From positions 1-64,000 of the forward strand of contig JAYRZB010000007.1 of NCBI GenBank assembly GCA_041916675.1: DNA of 64,000 bases, in the 5' to 3' direction. The position numbers and the translations under genes are program-made. Below the pieces are notes generated by a model. It was not told the origin of the DNA, searched no databases, and saw only the letters and a program-made list of their open reading frames with translations. This DNA is from JAYRZB01 sp041916675 (GTDB lineage: Bacteria > Pseudomonadota > Alphaproteobacteria > Rhizobiales > Devosiaceae). Numbering within the stretch: the first letter of the stretch is position 1; the number at the start of each line of letters is the position of its first letter. Positions 51,401-60,844 of the stretch are shown here, one piece after another.

Positions 51401-51794
51401 GGATAGCCTCATCGTCAAGCCAGAGACAGCCGAAGCGTTTCGCCCAAAAAACGAAGAGAAGTCGGCAGTCGGCACTGAGTCGGCAGGACCTTCGACAGGC
51501 GGAGTTGGTGGACTTGAGGAGGGTGTTGCCAAGCACCCAGTGACGGTCGATGGCGGCGAAAAGCTGCCAACAAGGTTCAGTGGCACCGTCATGATCTCAG
51601 CTGATCGCCCCGCACGCGAAATTCATCAGATTGTCGAAGCGATCGTCGAGAAGCTTACGACAATTCCCGGCAGCGAGGTGTCGATCAAGCTGGAGATTGA
51701 AGCGGAGGTTGCTAACGGCCTCGACAAGGCCAAGGTCCGCACCCTCCTTGAGAACGCAGCGACGCTTGGTTTCATTGACAAGGAAGTGCGGTAG
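48495..51794 (+). CDS. DUF499 ATPase with N-terminal HEPN (Swt1-like) domain
   Basis: An 1099-residue protein. The N-terminal ~140 residues look like a Swt1-type HEPN domain with LLDVRNKLSHNENFTYDDAERALDTM, giving the R-x4-H RNase motif at 92-97. The DUF499 AAA-type ATPase follows: Walker A TNFGGGKTHSML near 246-256 and Walker B CLILIDEWVAY near 357-367. The C-terminal end holds a small alpha/beta domain (VEAIVEKLTTIPGSEVSIKLEIEAEV). I chose ATG 48495, which has GGGGG upstream; an earlier start would overlap the methylase gene. It completes the WYL-helicase-methylase-ATPase operon. Confidence 0.9.
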   Translation: MAKSTRQYVFDGMELLPSVLTPFVAKRLESSLKGQWQVEVAERVSGLKVNGGTITWDQQALLKTMMAFWKEAFAMVLGHPERSYVSELLDVRNKLSHNENFTYDDAERALDTMRRLTEAISAGEASDELGKMRDTILRTKYAELQRNEERRKTQRLPLSVETVAGLLPWREVVEPHKDVATGEFLQAEFAADLGKVHSGSAPSEYRDPREFYSRTYLTEGLSTLLLGAAKRLSGTGGDPVVELQTNFGGGKTHSMLAIYHMVGGTPASDLPGLDQLLEKNELKVPGKVNRAVLVGTSRGPQDVLNAEGGRKIRTTWGELAWQLGGAEGFDMIAENDASGIAPGSNVLEAIFKKFSPCLILIDEWVAYLRQIYKVDGLPSGSFDANLTFVQSLTEAVKASPGTLLVASLPASQIEVGGEGGQEALSRLKQTFSRVESSWRPASQEESYEIVRRRLFKEIPGDRHHHKDNTLKQFAKLYRENTNEFPQGCADEDYRRKLEKAYPIHPELFDQLYTSWGSLEKFQRTRGVLRLMAQVIHELWMSNDPSVMIMPGSVAVSSARVEPELLHYLDVNWQSIIAGDVDGPTSTPYKVDQAAPNLNRYSATRRVARAVFMGSAPTHKEENRGLDDKQINLGVVQPGERPAIFGDALRRLTNQAKFMHSDLGRYWYSTSASLNRIASDRASQLEEALVLLTIDQELGRYLNGIGDRGHFDAVQVAPGNSSDVPDEAGGVRAVVLGVAYPHTGREGSEALTEAADILMQRGSTPRVYRNTLVFLTAEARQLDSLKDAVRSALAWGQIVDDKTRLNLTQSDIALAEAKATEAKETMRTRLRECWCYLIYPHQDTPQSDVEWSSSKVPAQDGLLARASKKLVSDEALLPELGPARLDRDLQKYIWNGKPHLSLKALAEYLSRYTYLPRLKSQSVLVRAVQAAVSGVVPGPFAYAERWDEAGQRYLGLIVEKAMNPHVVVDADSLIVKPETAEAFRPKNEEKSAVGTESAGPSTGGVGGLEEGVAKHPVTVDGGEKLPTRFSGTVMISADRPAREIHQIVEAIVEKLTTIPGSEVSIKLEIEAEVANGLDKAKVRTLLENAATLGFIDKEVR

Positions 51795-52224
51795 GCGGCG
51801 TCGAGTCAGGGGACGAAGCGCCCTGCTCGGGTCCAGCGCCGATGCGCTGGCGGCATCCAATCCGCGCAGGGTTGGCCGAGGGTGTCGGGGCTCGGAGCGC
51901 CCTGACTGGTAGCGCGGCGGCCAAACGTCCGCGAGCTGGCTGGGTCCAGGGGTGGCGATAGACCCTTGGTCGATGGGGTGCAGGGGAGAGCGAAGTCTCC
52001 CCGCGAGTGATCAAACGGCGACACGGTTGAATGGTGCTGACTGGCTCGATGCCAGGGCCAGCACCACGGCCGGGGGGGATGCAACGGGGACGCGCAGCGG
52101 GTCCCCTTGCCAAGGTGGCGTGGTACTACCACGCACATCTTGCACAGAGCGCTATTCCACCTCCACCCACCCCACGCCAGTCGCAATGCACCGCCTGGGC
52201 CGATCCAGACAAAGCCATGCCGCC
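51795..52224. other. Structured non-coding stretch after the DUF499 gene
   Basis: No gene is supported in these 430 bases. Three hairpins stand out: GGGGAGA-n6-TCTCCCC (51983-52002), GGGGAC-n9-GTCCCC (52086-52106) and the 17-bp palindrome GCGTGGTA-C-TACCACGC (52118-52134). It may hold the operon terminator or an RNA; no T-run follows the hairpins. Confidence 0.5.
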
Positions 52225-53400
52225 TCACGTTCCAGCGTCAGATGACTTATCGGCGTTCTCCATAAAGTGCCCCTCAACCGATTGAACCGCGCGCCCTGAT
52301 TTGAACGGATCGAGCCTGTCGGCCTCGTTCCTGGCCCAGGCAACCCAGCTCTCCAGTTGCCCTGCCGGCAGCTGTCCCGAAAGCGCAGCGGCTACTTGAT
52401 CCGCATACATCCGTATGTGGGCCGCCTGCTGGAGCGCCGCAGCGTCAGCGTGGAGGGCATCGAGCTTTGCCTTGGCGATGGCCGCCAGCCTCTCCCGTTC
52501 GATACGGTCGGCTTCTTCCCTGGCCTTTCGTGCCTGCTCTTCGGCCTCTTGCCGGCGCTGCTGCTGCCAGGCAATGTTTCTCGTCACCCACGCCCGCTGG
52601 AGCTGCTCGGCGGCCATGGCCAGCTCAACGAATATGTCTGCAAACCGCTGCTCGATGGTCGAGCCCTCTTCATCCTCCCAACTGGTCCTGACGCCAGCCG
52701 GTGGCTGATAGAAGGTCAGGGCCAGTCGCAGTCTGTCCGGGTCCCGCTTGGATGCGGCCCGCCGGCCGGAGCGGGTCTCGTCTCTATCTAGAGTGAAACC
52801 CAGTGAGTAGTCGCCGATGGTGATCGAGTGCTCACGCGCTTTCTCCCCGCGCACCCAGCATTGGCCGCCCAGTCGGGCAGCGGTCACGAAGAGAGCATTG
52901 AGGATGCGCAGCCGTCGGCGCTCGAAGGGCGTATCGAAAACCGGATCGTACCAGTAGTATTGCTCCGACAGTTTCTTCTGCCGGTGCATCTCGTCCTTGT
53001 CGAGAAGCTTGCGAATTTCCCGGTGCGCTTTCGAGAAGTCCCGCGGAACGGCCGCCTTTCCCAGTCGCTTGCGGAAGCGTGCGGTCATAGCTTCCAGATC
53101 CTCATAAGGACCGTCCTGCATCTCTTCATCCACGGTCTCGCGTGATAGCCGGCTCATGTGCCCGGCAAGGGAGAGATAGATGTCCTCACCAAGCTCCCGG
53201 GCGGGAAGCGGGGTACGCCGTACCGGCTTCCCAGCCTGCAGCTTGGCCCAGTAGCCGCGTGGCGGCAGCGGTATGCCTGCCTTGCGGCAATGCTTGGCCA
53301 CCGCGACATCGGAAATGCCCACCTCTTTCGCGAGGTGCTGCATTGGTTGCTGCCAGACCAGCTCGTACAGCCGGTCTCTGGAAATGCGCCCCACTGACAT
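52225..53400 (-). CDS. Hypothetical HTH-containing protein of integrative elements
   Basis: A 391-residue protein. The N-terminus (about 5-60) looks like a helix-turn-helix: SRDRLYELVWQQPMQHLAKEVGISDVAVAKHCRKAGIPLPPRGYWAK. The centre is mixed, and a charged coiled coil follows at about 280-330 (QQQRRQEAEEQARKAREEADRIERERLAAIAKAKLDAL). I recall similar proteins in alphaproteobacterial integrative elements without assigned function. ATG at 53400 follows GGGGGAT. It could be a DNA-binding regulator of the element. Confidence 0.75.
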   Translation of the reverse strand: MSVGRISRDRLYELVWQQPMQHLAKEVGISDVAVAKHCRKAGIPLPPRGYWAKLQAGKPVRRTPLPARELGEDIYLSLAGHMSRLSRETVDEEMQDGPYEDLEAMTARFRKRLGKAAVPRDFSKAHREIRKLLDKDEMHRQKKLSEQYYWYDPVFDTPFERRRLRILNALFVTAARLGGQCWVRGEKAREHSITIGDYSLGFTLDRDETRSGRRAASKRDPDRLRLALTFYQPPAGVRTSWEDEEGSTIEQRFADIFVELAMAAEQLQRAWVTRNIAWQQQRRQEAEEQARKAREEADRIERERLAAIAKAKLDALHADAAALQQAAHIRMYADQVAAALSGQLPAGQLESWVAWARNEADRLDPFKSGRAVQSVEGHFMENADKSSDAGT

Positions 53401-53499
53401 GGAATCCCCCTGTCCATCAAGCCAGATTCAATCCCCGCTCGTAGCAGCTTCTTTCGGAAGACCAACAAGGGGGGCGCGGCGAGGCCGCGCCCCTTACGA

Positions 53500-53829
53500 T
53501 CAGTATTCCTCCGCCAGCATGATCGTCAGGACACGGGCCGTCAGATGCGGGTTCGCCGGATCGGGACTGGCGTATTGCAGGTCCCGGTCGTAGCAGTCGA
53601 TCTTCCAGAAGATGCGACCGGCTCCCTCAACGTCGAACGCGCCGAAATCGTGCTCGCCGTGTGGATCGTTGTCCTCGCTGAAGATACTGAAGCAGCGCAC
53701 CCTGGTGAGGACCTCGGACTGAATCTCGGCCGGTAGGGCCCTGACCCCTTCGGTCAGCACCACCTTCCCCGTAAGGAAGGTGGCACGCAGTAGGTCGTTG
53801 AGACCTGAGACGGTGAAGGCGATGCTCAT
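53500..53829 (-). CDS. DUF3768-domain protein
   Basis: A 109-residue protein matching DUF3768 across its length: GKVVLTEGVRALPAEIQ, FSIFSEDNDPHGEHDFGAF, FWKIDCYDRDLQYASPDPANPHLTARVLTIMLAEEY. DUF3768 is a marker of alphaproteobacterial plasmids and integrative elements; its role is unknown. It overlaps the upstream gene by four bases (ATGA), so the two are co-translated. Confidence 0.9.
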   Translation of the reverse strand: MSIAFTVSGLNDLLRATFLTGKVVLTEGVRALPAEIQSEVLTRVRCFSIFSEDNDPHGEHDFGAFDVEGAGRIFWKIDCYDRDLQYASPDPANPHLTARVLTIMLAEEY

Positions 53830-54071
53830 TGCGCACCGTCCTGGTCGTCGCGGTCGACCGGCACGAGGAAAAGTACACCCTGGCGCTGGGCAAGTTCGAC
53901 GGGGATGAGGTCGAGACTCAGGATGCCACCGATCTTGTTGCCCTTGCGGGCCCAGACTGCGCCGATCTCCTTGGGGCGGGATAGAACGTCGTTTCCTTCG
54001 TTGTCCTTGCCGGTGATGCGGGAGAATGTCACCCGGAACATCGGGCGCTCTGCGTTCTGTTTGGTCGTCAT
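53826..54071 (-). CDS. Small conserved element protein
   Basis: 81 residues. The middle segment (MFRVTFSRITGKDNEGNDVLSRPKEIGAVWARKGNKIGGILSLDLIPVEL) has an OB-like beta pattern, similar to small proteins (DUF736-like) on alphaproteobacterial plasmids; this is tentative. ATG at 54071 follows GGAAAC; the longer frame adds residues from the leader. It leads a pair with the DUF3768 gene. Confidence 0.7.
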   Translation of the reverse strand: MTTKQNAERPMFRVTFSRITGKDNEGNDVLSRPKEIGAVWARKGNKIGGILSLDLIPVELAQRQGVLFLVPVDRDDQDGAQ

Positions 54072-54484
54072 GATAGTTTCCTTTCGTTGCTGGGCTGGAC
54101 CATTCCAGCCGGTGCGCAGAAAGGGGCTGAGCGGTTCAGCCTTGCGCGTCATGGCCTACACGGGAGACCGCCACAGGCAGGTCGAATGGAGCGGGCCGGC
54201 CATTGACGCGAGCGTCAGCGTCAGGCGCGCTCAGCCATATCGCGCATCGAATACGGATGGATGGCTCCTGCCGGGCACAAAGGTCATGAGAGACAGGCAA
54301 CAGATCGCTCGCCGCTGGGCAGGGTTTCAGGCGGGCTGAAACCGCGGGAAAGCGTACGGAGTAGAACGCCCGTCAAACGTCTGCTCGGCGCTCTGCGCCT
54401 CCTCGGACGCTGGACAAGCGGTGTCTGATTTCCGTTGCCATGGCCTCTCTTCGAGCTCAGGTTCGTTCAACGAAGAGGAAGATC
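54072..54484. other. Intergenic region with repeat copy and palindrome
   Basis: About 410 bases without a supported gene. It holds the second copy of the 19-bp repeat GTCGAATGGAGCGGGCCGG (54181-54199) and a perfect inverted repeat GGTTTCAG-n5-CTGAAACC (54323-54343). It must contain the promoters for the leftward pair and for the small rightward gene. Confidence 0.55.
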
Positions 54485-54691
54485 ATGATGACAGTCGAAG
54501 ATAGCAGGGCGCGTACGAGTACCGAACTGACGCAGGACGACATTGAACGCTACCTGCCCATGCTGAAAGACAGCGATCTGACGGAAGCTCAGAAGATTGA
54601 GTACCTTCAGACGGTGTGGGGCATAATGCGGACATTCGTTGATGCCGCATGGGATGAGAAGCTTGAGCTGACGCTCACAACGACACCCTGA
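54485..54691 (+). CDS. Hypothetical small protein
   Basis: 68 residues, acidic, starting MMTVEDSRARTSTELTQDD. No family recognised. ATG at 54485 (or the next codon but one) follows AAGAGGAAG. The helical segment QKIEYLQTVWGIMRTFVDAAWDEKL suggests a small regulator. It faces the convergent gene ending at 54699. Confidence 0.6.
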   Translation: MMTVEDSRARTSTELTQDDIERYLPMLKDSDLTEAQKIEYLQTVWGIMRTFVDAAWDEKLELTLTTTP

Positions 54692-54698
54692 GGCGGAG

Positions 54699-55328
54699 CT
54701 ACTTCGTCCGCTTGGCAGCGCGGCGCGCGCGAATCTTCCGTTGGAGCGATGCGATCAGGCGTTCAGTATGCGTGACGAGATTCGGTGATGACGTCGGCGC
54801 GATGGCGTTTATTTGCCGTGCCGTTCTCAACCCCCTCTGAAGCGTGCTGACCAGCACAGCGTCGCGGGCGATTTCGACATTGTCCGGTGGCCGGTTGAGG
54901 GGGCCGGTCAATCGCACGAGCCGCTTGATGTCGGTAAAGAGGGCAGCCGCCGGAAAATCGGGCCGCTCTGCGCGGAAGATTATCTCCGCCATGAGGTAGG
55001 TGGATGTACGGTCGCTGGCACCGCGCAAGCGATAGTTTTGCATCCGAATGCGATACCATGCCTCGGAGAACGCGAAGTCCGGTTTGCCATCGGCCTTGTC
55101 GTTCCAGAAGGCGAAGTAGCGATCGGGATCTGGATAATAGCCGATTTCCCACAGTCGCTTTCGCACGAGTTCGTAGACCTTATAGACCGTGTTCGGCGCA
55201 CGAGCGCTTCGTTGCTGAGCCAGAAACTCCCCGGCCTCCTGCCCCTCGGCATAAGCACGCAGGATTCGCTCGATCTGATAGTTCGAGAGCTTCTGGCGAA
55301 AGAGGTAGCGCGGCTTTTCCGTCGCCAT
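54699..55328 (-). CDS. Hypothetical protein, probable DNA-binding
   Basis: A 209-residue basic protein. The N-terminal half (LFRQKLSNYQIERILRAYAEGQEAGEFLAQQRSARAPNTVYKVYELVRKRL, about 8-60) resembles a helix-turn-helix with a linker, reminiscent of transposase-type N-termini but without a catalytic domain. The C-terminus is Arg/Lys-rich (RKIRARRAAKRTK). Function unknown. It is transcribed away from the recombinase genes and could regulate them. Confidence 0.65.
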   Translation of the reverse strand: MATEKPRYLFRQKLSNYQIERILRAYAEGQEAGEFLAQQRSARAPNTVYKVYELVRKRLWEIGYYPDPDRYFAFWNDKADGKPDFAFSEAWYRIRMQNYRLRGASDRTSTYLMAEIIFRAERPDFPAAALFTDIKRLVRLTGPLNRPPDNVEIARDAVLVSTLQRGLRTARQINAIAPTSSPNLVTHTERLIASLQRKIRARRAAKRTK

Positions 55329-55596
55329 GGAGCGGTCCTGACTGGGGATTTCGTCCAGGCAGGATCACCAGAAAAATCTTATGTATTGCTTAGTGTTGCG
55401 CGGCCTCACGTCGACCGTCGGCGGCCGTTTGCTAAGAATTGAGATTTGACGCGCCGGCGCTTTCCAGAATCTTCTTCCAGTGTATGCACAAATCCTGGAA
55501 TAGGAATTTATTCCTTGAAATGCTGTTCTAATTTTGTTCTACTGGCAAACCCCGCTGTGGGGGAGGTCGAACTGTGGGTAGAAAGGCAGTAAAACG

Positions 55597-55782
55597 TTGA
55601 CGGAGCGTCGGAAAGAGGGGGAGAGTAAAGGAAAGCAGACGCTGTCTGCCGATGCCTTCCATTCCGATCCGCGCATCCGCGCCATCGTAAGATTCCTAGC
55701 GCGCCGAGCTGCTGAAGCCGACTTTGCGCTGGCCTTGGAAGGGAGCCGGGCCCCGCGTCACAACCCCCAGAAAAGGAAGTAG
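55597..55782 (+). CDS. Small protein upstream of the recombinase
   Basis: 61 residues, basic, starting at TTG 55597 with AAAGGCAG upstream. A helical core (DPRIRAIVRFLARRAAEADFALAL) lies between charged ends. It stops two bases before the recombinase ATG, so it is probably translated with it. It might be an excision factor (RDF), which serine integrases need, but no family supports this. Confidence 0.5.
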   Translation: MTERRKEGESKGKQTLSADAFHSDPRIRAIVRFLARRAAEADFALALEGSRAPRHNPQKRK

Positions 55783-55784
55783 CC

Positions 55785-57661
<1,877 letters not shown>

Positions 57662-57738
57662 GTTCCGGTTCCGCCAGGGTTTTAGCCAATCGCCCGGTCC
57701 GGGCCAAGCCCCATTTAGGGGCCGGGTGGCGATTTTGC

Positions 57739-58758
57739 TCACACCAGCTTGTTGGCAATCAGGCTGTTGGCGGTGGCGACAGCGGCATCGCGCGTGCTGA
57801 TCAGCGGATGGCCCAAAAGCGCCGGCCCGGCGCGGCCATCGACGTTGCGGATGATCCCCAGCGATTCCACGTTCGAACGGGTATCGGGGTCAAACAGGCC
57901 ATAAAGGCGCACCAGCCAGTTGGGCAGTTCATAGCGCGGAATCTTCCGCGCATAGTCGGGGAAGGCCGAGCGCAGCATATTGGCCAGGTCCATGAAGCTG
58001 AAATTGCCCTCCGAGGCAATGTGCCGGTGCCCGCCTGCCGCGGGTGCGGTCATGGCCGCCACATGCATGGCCGCCACGTCGCGCACATCGACAAAACCGA
58101 GGTGCAGTTTTGGCGCGGCCGGAACCGAGCCATTGAGCAGGCGCAATACCATCTGCCCCGATGTGCCGGCATCATCATCGAGCAGCGGCCCAAGGATCAC
58201 GCCGGGATTGATCACTGCCAGATCGTTGTGCCGTCCGGCCGCGTCCATCAGCGCCCAGGCTTCCTGTTCGGCGCGGAGCTTGGATTCGGCATAGGCATTG
58301 GTATCCCCGCCGGTCTGGGTCCAGTCCGCTTCGGTGAAGGTGCGGCTCGGATCGCCCTTGTGCCCATAGATGATGGCGGCAATCGAAGAGGTCAGCACCA
58401 CCCGCTCGGCTCCGGCGGCCAGGGCGGCATTGATGGCCCGGCGCGTGCCTTCGACGGCGGGGTGGATCAATTCATTGCGATCCTTGGGAATGCTCAGAAC
58501 GAAGGGCGAGGCGGTGTGCTGCACATAGCGCGCGCCTGCCGCCGCCTCGGTCCAGCCGGTGTCGTCGAGCAGGTTCAGGGCGACGAAATCGAGCCGGCTG
58601 ACATCGGCCCCGGCGCGCTTGAGTGTGTCTCGCACCTTGCCCGAACGCTGCAGGTCGCGCACACTGCCACGCACATGATAGCCCGCATTGAGCAGGGCCA
58701 GCGCCACATGCCCGCCAAGGAAGCCGGAAATGCCGGTGAGCAGAACAGTATCAGCCAT
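57739..58758 (-). CDS. NAD(P)-dependent extended SDR reductase/epimerase-like
   Basis: A 339-residue extended short-chain dehydrogenase: TGISGFLGGHVALALL (about 7-22) is the cofactor glycine motif, and TSSIAAII followed by NAYAESKLRAEQEAW gives the Tyr-x3-Lys pair near residues 155-160. It resembles the dihydroflavonol-4-reductase/aldehyde reductase group. The substrate is unknown. It is divergent from a TetR regulator gene with a palindrome between, so it is probably the repressed target. Confidence 0.88.
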   Translation of the reverse strand: MADTVLLTGISGFLGGHVALALLNAGYHVRGSVRDLQRSGKVRDTLKRAGADVSRLDFVALNLLDDTGWTEAAAGARYVQHTASPFVLSIPKDRNELIHPAVEGTRRAINAALAAGAERVVLTSSIAAIIYGHKGDPSRTFTEADWTQTGGDTNAYAESKLRAEQEAWALMDAAGRHNDLAVINPGVILGPLLDDDAGTSGQMVLRLLNGSVPAAPKLHLGFVDVRDVAAMHVAAMTAPAAGGHRHIASEGNFSFMDLANMLRSAFPDYARKIPRYELPNWLVRLYGLFDPDTRSNVESLGIIRNVDGRAGPALLGHPLISTRDAAVATANSLIANKLV

Positions 58759-58777
58759 GGAACTTTGCCTTTCAATT

Positions 58778-58805
58778 TTGAACGATATATACGATCATCG
58801 TTCAA
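58778..58805. promoter_or_regulatory. TetR operator candidate
   Basis: TTGAACGAT-n10-ATCGTTCAA is a perfect 9-bp inverted repeat in the 71-base gap between the SDR gene and the TetR gene. Position and size fit autorepression plus control of the SDR gene. Confidence 0.65.
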
Positions 58806-58829
58806 TATGTTCAATACCCGAGGCCGGAC

Positions 58830-59399
58830 ATGACTGTTGAAGCACGCCAACCGTCTACCGCCCGCCGCGAGGCTATCCTGCTGGCGGCCCGCGATCTGGT
58901 GCTGCTCCAGGGTCTGCGCGCCACCACCATGGAAGCGATCGCGCGCGAGGCCCGGGTGGCCAAGCCCACGCTTTATAGCTACTTCCCCGACAAGGACGCG
59001 GTGGTCCGCGCCATCATGACGGGCATCGTGGCCGATCTGCGCGAGAGCTTCTGGACAGCCATGAACGGGCCGGGCGACGTTGTGGATCGCATCGCCAACG
59101 CCTTTGCCGACAAGCACGAGCGAGTGCGGGCGCTGCTGGCAGGCTCCCCGCATGCCACCGAACTTTACAACGAGCATGACCGGCTGGCCGGCGGGCAGTT
59201 CGAACAGTTCGACAATGAGTGCGAAATGGCCATTGCCGAGGCCCTTGGCCTGGCGGGTGTGGGGCCGGTCACCGAGGTGACAGCGCTGCTGCTCACCGCC
59301 AGCTATGGCGTGGGGTACCGCGCCCCGCCCGGCAAGCCGCTGCACCCGATCATGTACCGGCTGGTCGATGCGATCGTGCGCCCGGAACTGCCGACCTGA
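58830..59399 (+). CDS. TetR-family regulator
   Basis: A 189-residue regulator with the TetR N-terminal DNA-binding domain (about 10-58: REAILLAARDLVLLQGLRATTMEAIAREARVAKPTLYSYFPDKDAVV) and a variable ligand-binding C-terminus. It is divergent from the SDR gene and likely represses it and itself through the palindrome at 58778. The stop abuts the convergent dehydrogenase stop. Confidence 0.9.
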   Translation: MTVEARQPSTARREAILLAARDLVLLQGLRATTMEAIAREARVAKPTLYSYFPDKDAVVRAIMTGIVADLRESFWTAMNGPGDVVDRIANAFADKHERVRALLAGSPHATELYNEHDRLAGGQFEQFDNECEMAIAEALGLAGVGPVTEVTALLLTASYGVGYRAPPGKPLHPIMYRLVDAIVRPELPT

Positions 59400-60407
59400 T
59401 CAGAGCATCGCCCAGGTGCCGGTCCTTTCGCTTTCGAAGACGGCATCAAGAATGCGCATCGAACCGATCGCATCCTCGATGCCATAGGGCAGGGGGCGGA
59501 CGCCCAGCACGGCCAGCGCAAAGGCCTCGGCCTGCTCGGTATATTGATCGGCCGCCGGCAACACTTCACGACGCGACAGGCTGCCATCGAGCGCAATGCC
59601 ATCATCGATCAGGATGGCGGTGGGCTGGTCCGGTGGAGCATTGAACGGGATCAGGATTTCGAGGCGTTTCCGCGTCCCCATCACCTGGATCTTCTGGTAG
59701 GGCACCATTTGGGTCGACACCATGAAATTGAGCTGCCGGCCCTGGCCGAAATCGGCCAGCACGCTGGCCAGTTTGTCGGTGCCGAACTCAGGGTGCCGTT
59801 CAATCAGCGACACCACCCGCACCGGCTCGGCTTCGAACAGGAAGCGCGCTGCCGTGATCGGATAGCACCCGATATCGAGTATGCCACCACCCCCGATATC
59901 GGCCTGGTTGCGCACGTTTGCGGGGTCATCGAGATAATAGGAAAAACTGCCCGAAATGGCGGTGACCTCGCCCAGTTCACCCGAACGCACGATCTCGCGG
60001 GCCCGCAGCCATTGCGGGTGATAGCGGATCATGAAGGCTTCTGCCACGATCCGGTCCGGCGGGCAGGCGCGCAGGCCCTCGGCGTCGCGGGCGTTCAGCC
60101 CCACCGGCTTTTCACACAGCACATGCTTGCCCGCCTTGGCGGCGGCCACGGTCATGGGCACATGCAGGTGGTTGGGCAGAGGGTTGTACACCGCGTCGAT
60201 ATCGGGGTCGGCCAGCATGGCCTCATAGCTGCCATAGGCCTTGGCAATGCCCAGTTGCGCTGCCGCCTGCTGCGCGGTTTCAAGGCTGCGCGAGGCAATG
60301 GCCACCACTTCGGAATGGGCCGATTTCATGATGCCGGGCGTAACCTTGCGCATGCCGATATCGGCGGTCGAAATAATCCCCCAGCGGACTTTGCGATGGC
60401 TGCTCAT
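59400..60407 (-). CDS. Gfo/Idh/MocA-family oxidoreductase
   Basis: A 335-residue dehydrogenase: RWGIISTADIGMRKVTPG (Rossmann motif), NPLPNHLHVPM, VLCEKPVGLNARDAEGL with the catalytic Lys near 98, and GGGGILDIGCYPITAARFLF near 170. The GCYPI variant in the catalytic block is typical of the D-xylose dehydrogenase-like group. Substrate unknown; no pathway neighbours help. GGAACTGATC lies upstream of ATG 60407 on the minus strand. Confidence 0.88.
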   Translation of the reverse strand: MSSHRKVRWGIISTADIGMRKVTPGIMKSAHSEVVAIASRSLETAQQAAAQLGIAKAYGSYEAMLADPDIDAVYNPLPNHLHVPMTVAAAKAGKHVLCEKPVGLNARDAEGLRACPPDRIVAEAFMIRYHPQWLRAREIVRSGELGEVTAISGSFSYYLDDPANVRNQADIGGGGILDIGCYPITAARFLFEAEPVRVVSLIERHPEFGTDKLASVLADFGQGRQLNFMVSTQMVPYQKIQVMGTRKRLEILIPFNAPPDQPTAILIDDGIALDGSLSRREVLPAADQYTEQAEAFALAVLGVRPLPYGIEDAIGSMRILDAVFESERTGTWAML

Positions 60408-60539
60408 GATCAGTTCCCTCGGCCTTTCCGTTGGCGAAGACCATGACCGGGCTCAGGAAAATGAGCAAGCCGGGCGGCAAAATAATGCCCGACCGGATTT
60501 GGCGTGCTAGGAGAAAGCAAAACCGAGGACGAGACCCCC

Positions 60540-60746
60540 ATGAGCGCTGCAACATTCTATTTCCTGGTCGCCCTGCTGGCTGGCGATTCCCCGGCCCTGT
60601 CGGGGCTGGCCAGTTATGGGTCCCTTGAAGCCTGCCAGGCTGCGGCGGATTCGATCACCGAGACCCTGGCCGCAGGCTCCCCCACGGTGCAACTGGTCTG
60701 CCTCTCCGGCGACGCGCTGCAGAACCTGGCCGCGACCTCGCAGTAA
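60540..60746 (+). CDS. Small hypothetical protein, possibly exported
   Basis: 68 residues beginning with a hydrophobic stretch (SAATFYFLVALLAG). It has two cysteines and no family I recognise. ATG at 60540 is preferred because the frame upstream is polar and has no family support; GACGAGACC is a weak ribosome binding site. It lies alone before the TetR-regulated exporter operon. Confidence 0.5.
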   Translation: MSAATFYFLVALLAGDSPALSGLASYGSLEACQAAADSITETLAAGSPTVQLVCLSGDALQNLAATSQ

Positions 60747-60788
60747 ATCGGTCCGGCCCCGGATCTTCAGGGCTGGATTTATCTTGCA

Positions 60789-60831
60789 ACTAACCGACTG
60801 GTCAGTTAGTAATAGCTGACTAGAAAGTCAG
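60789..60831. promoter_or_regulatory. Paired palindromes before TetR-exporter operon
   Basis: ACTAAC-n-GAC-TG-GTC-n-GTTAGT (60789-60810) is a 22-bp palindrome with one mismatched pair, and CTGACT-AGAA-AGTCAG (60816-60831) is a second palindrome sharing the GACT core. Both lie within 56 bases of the TetR start, fitting autoregulation of the operon. Confidence 0.65.
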
Positions 60832-60844
60832 TTGCGAGCCTGTC

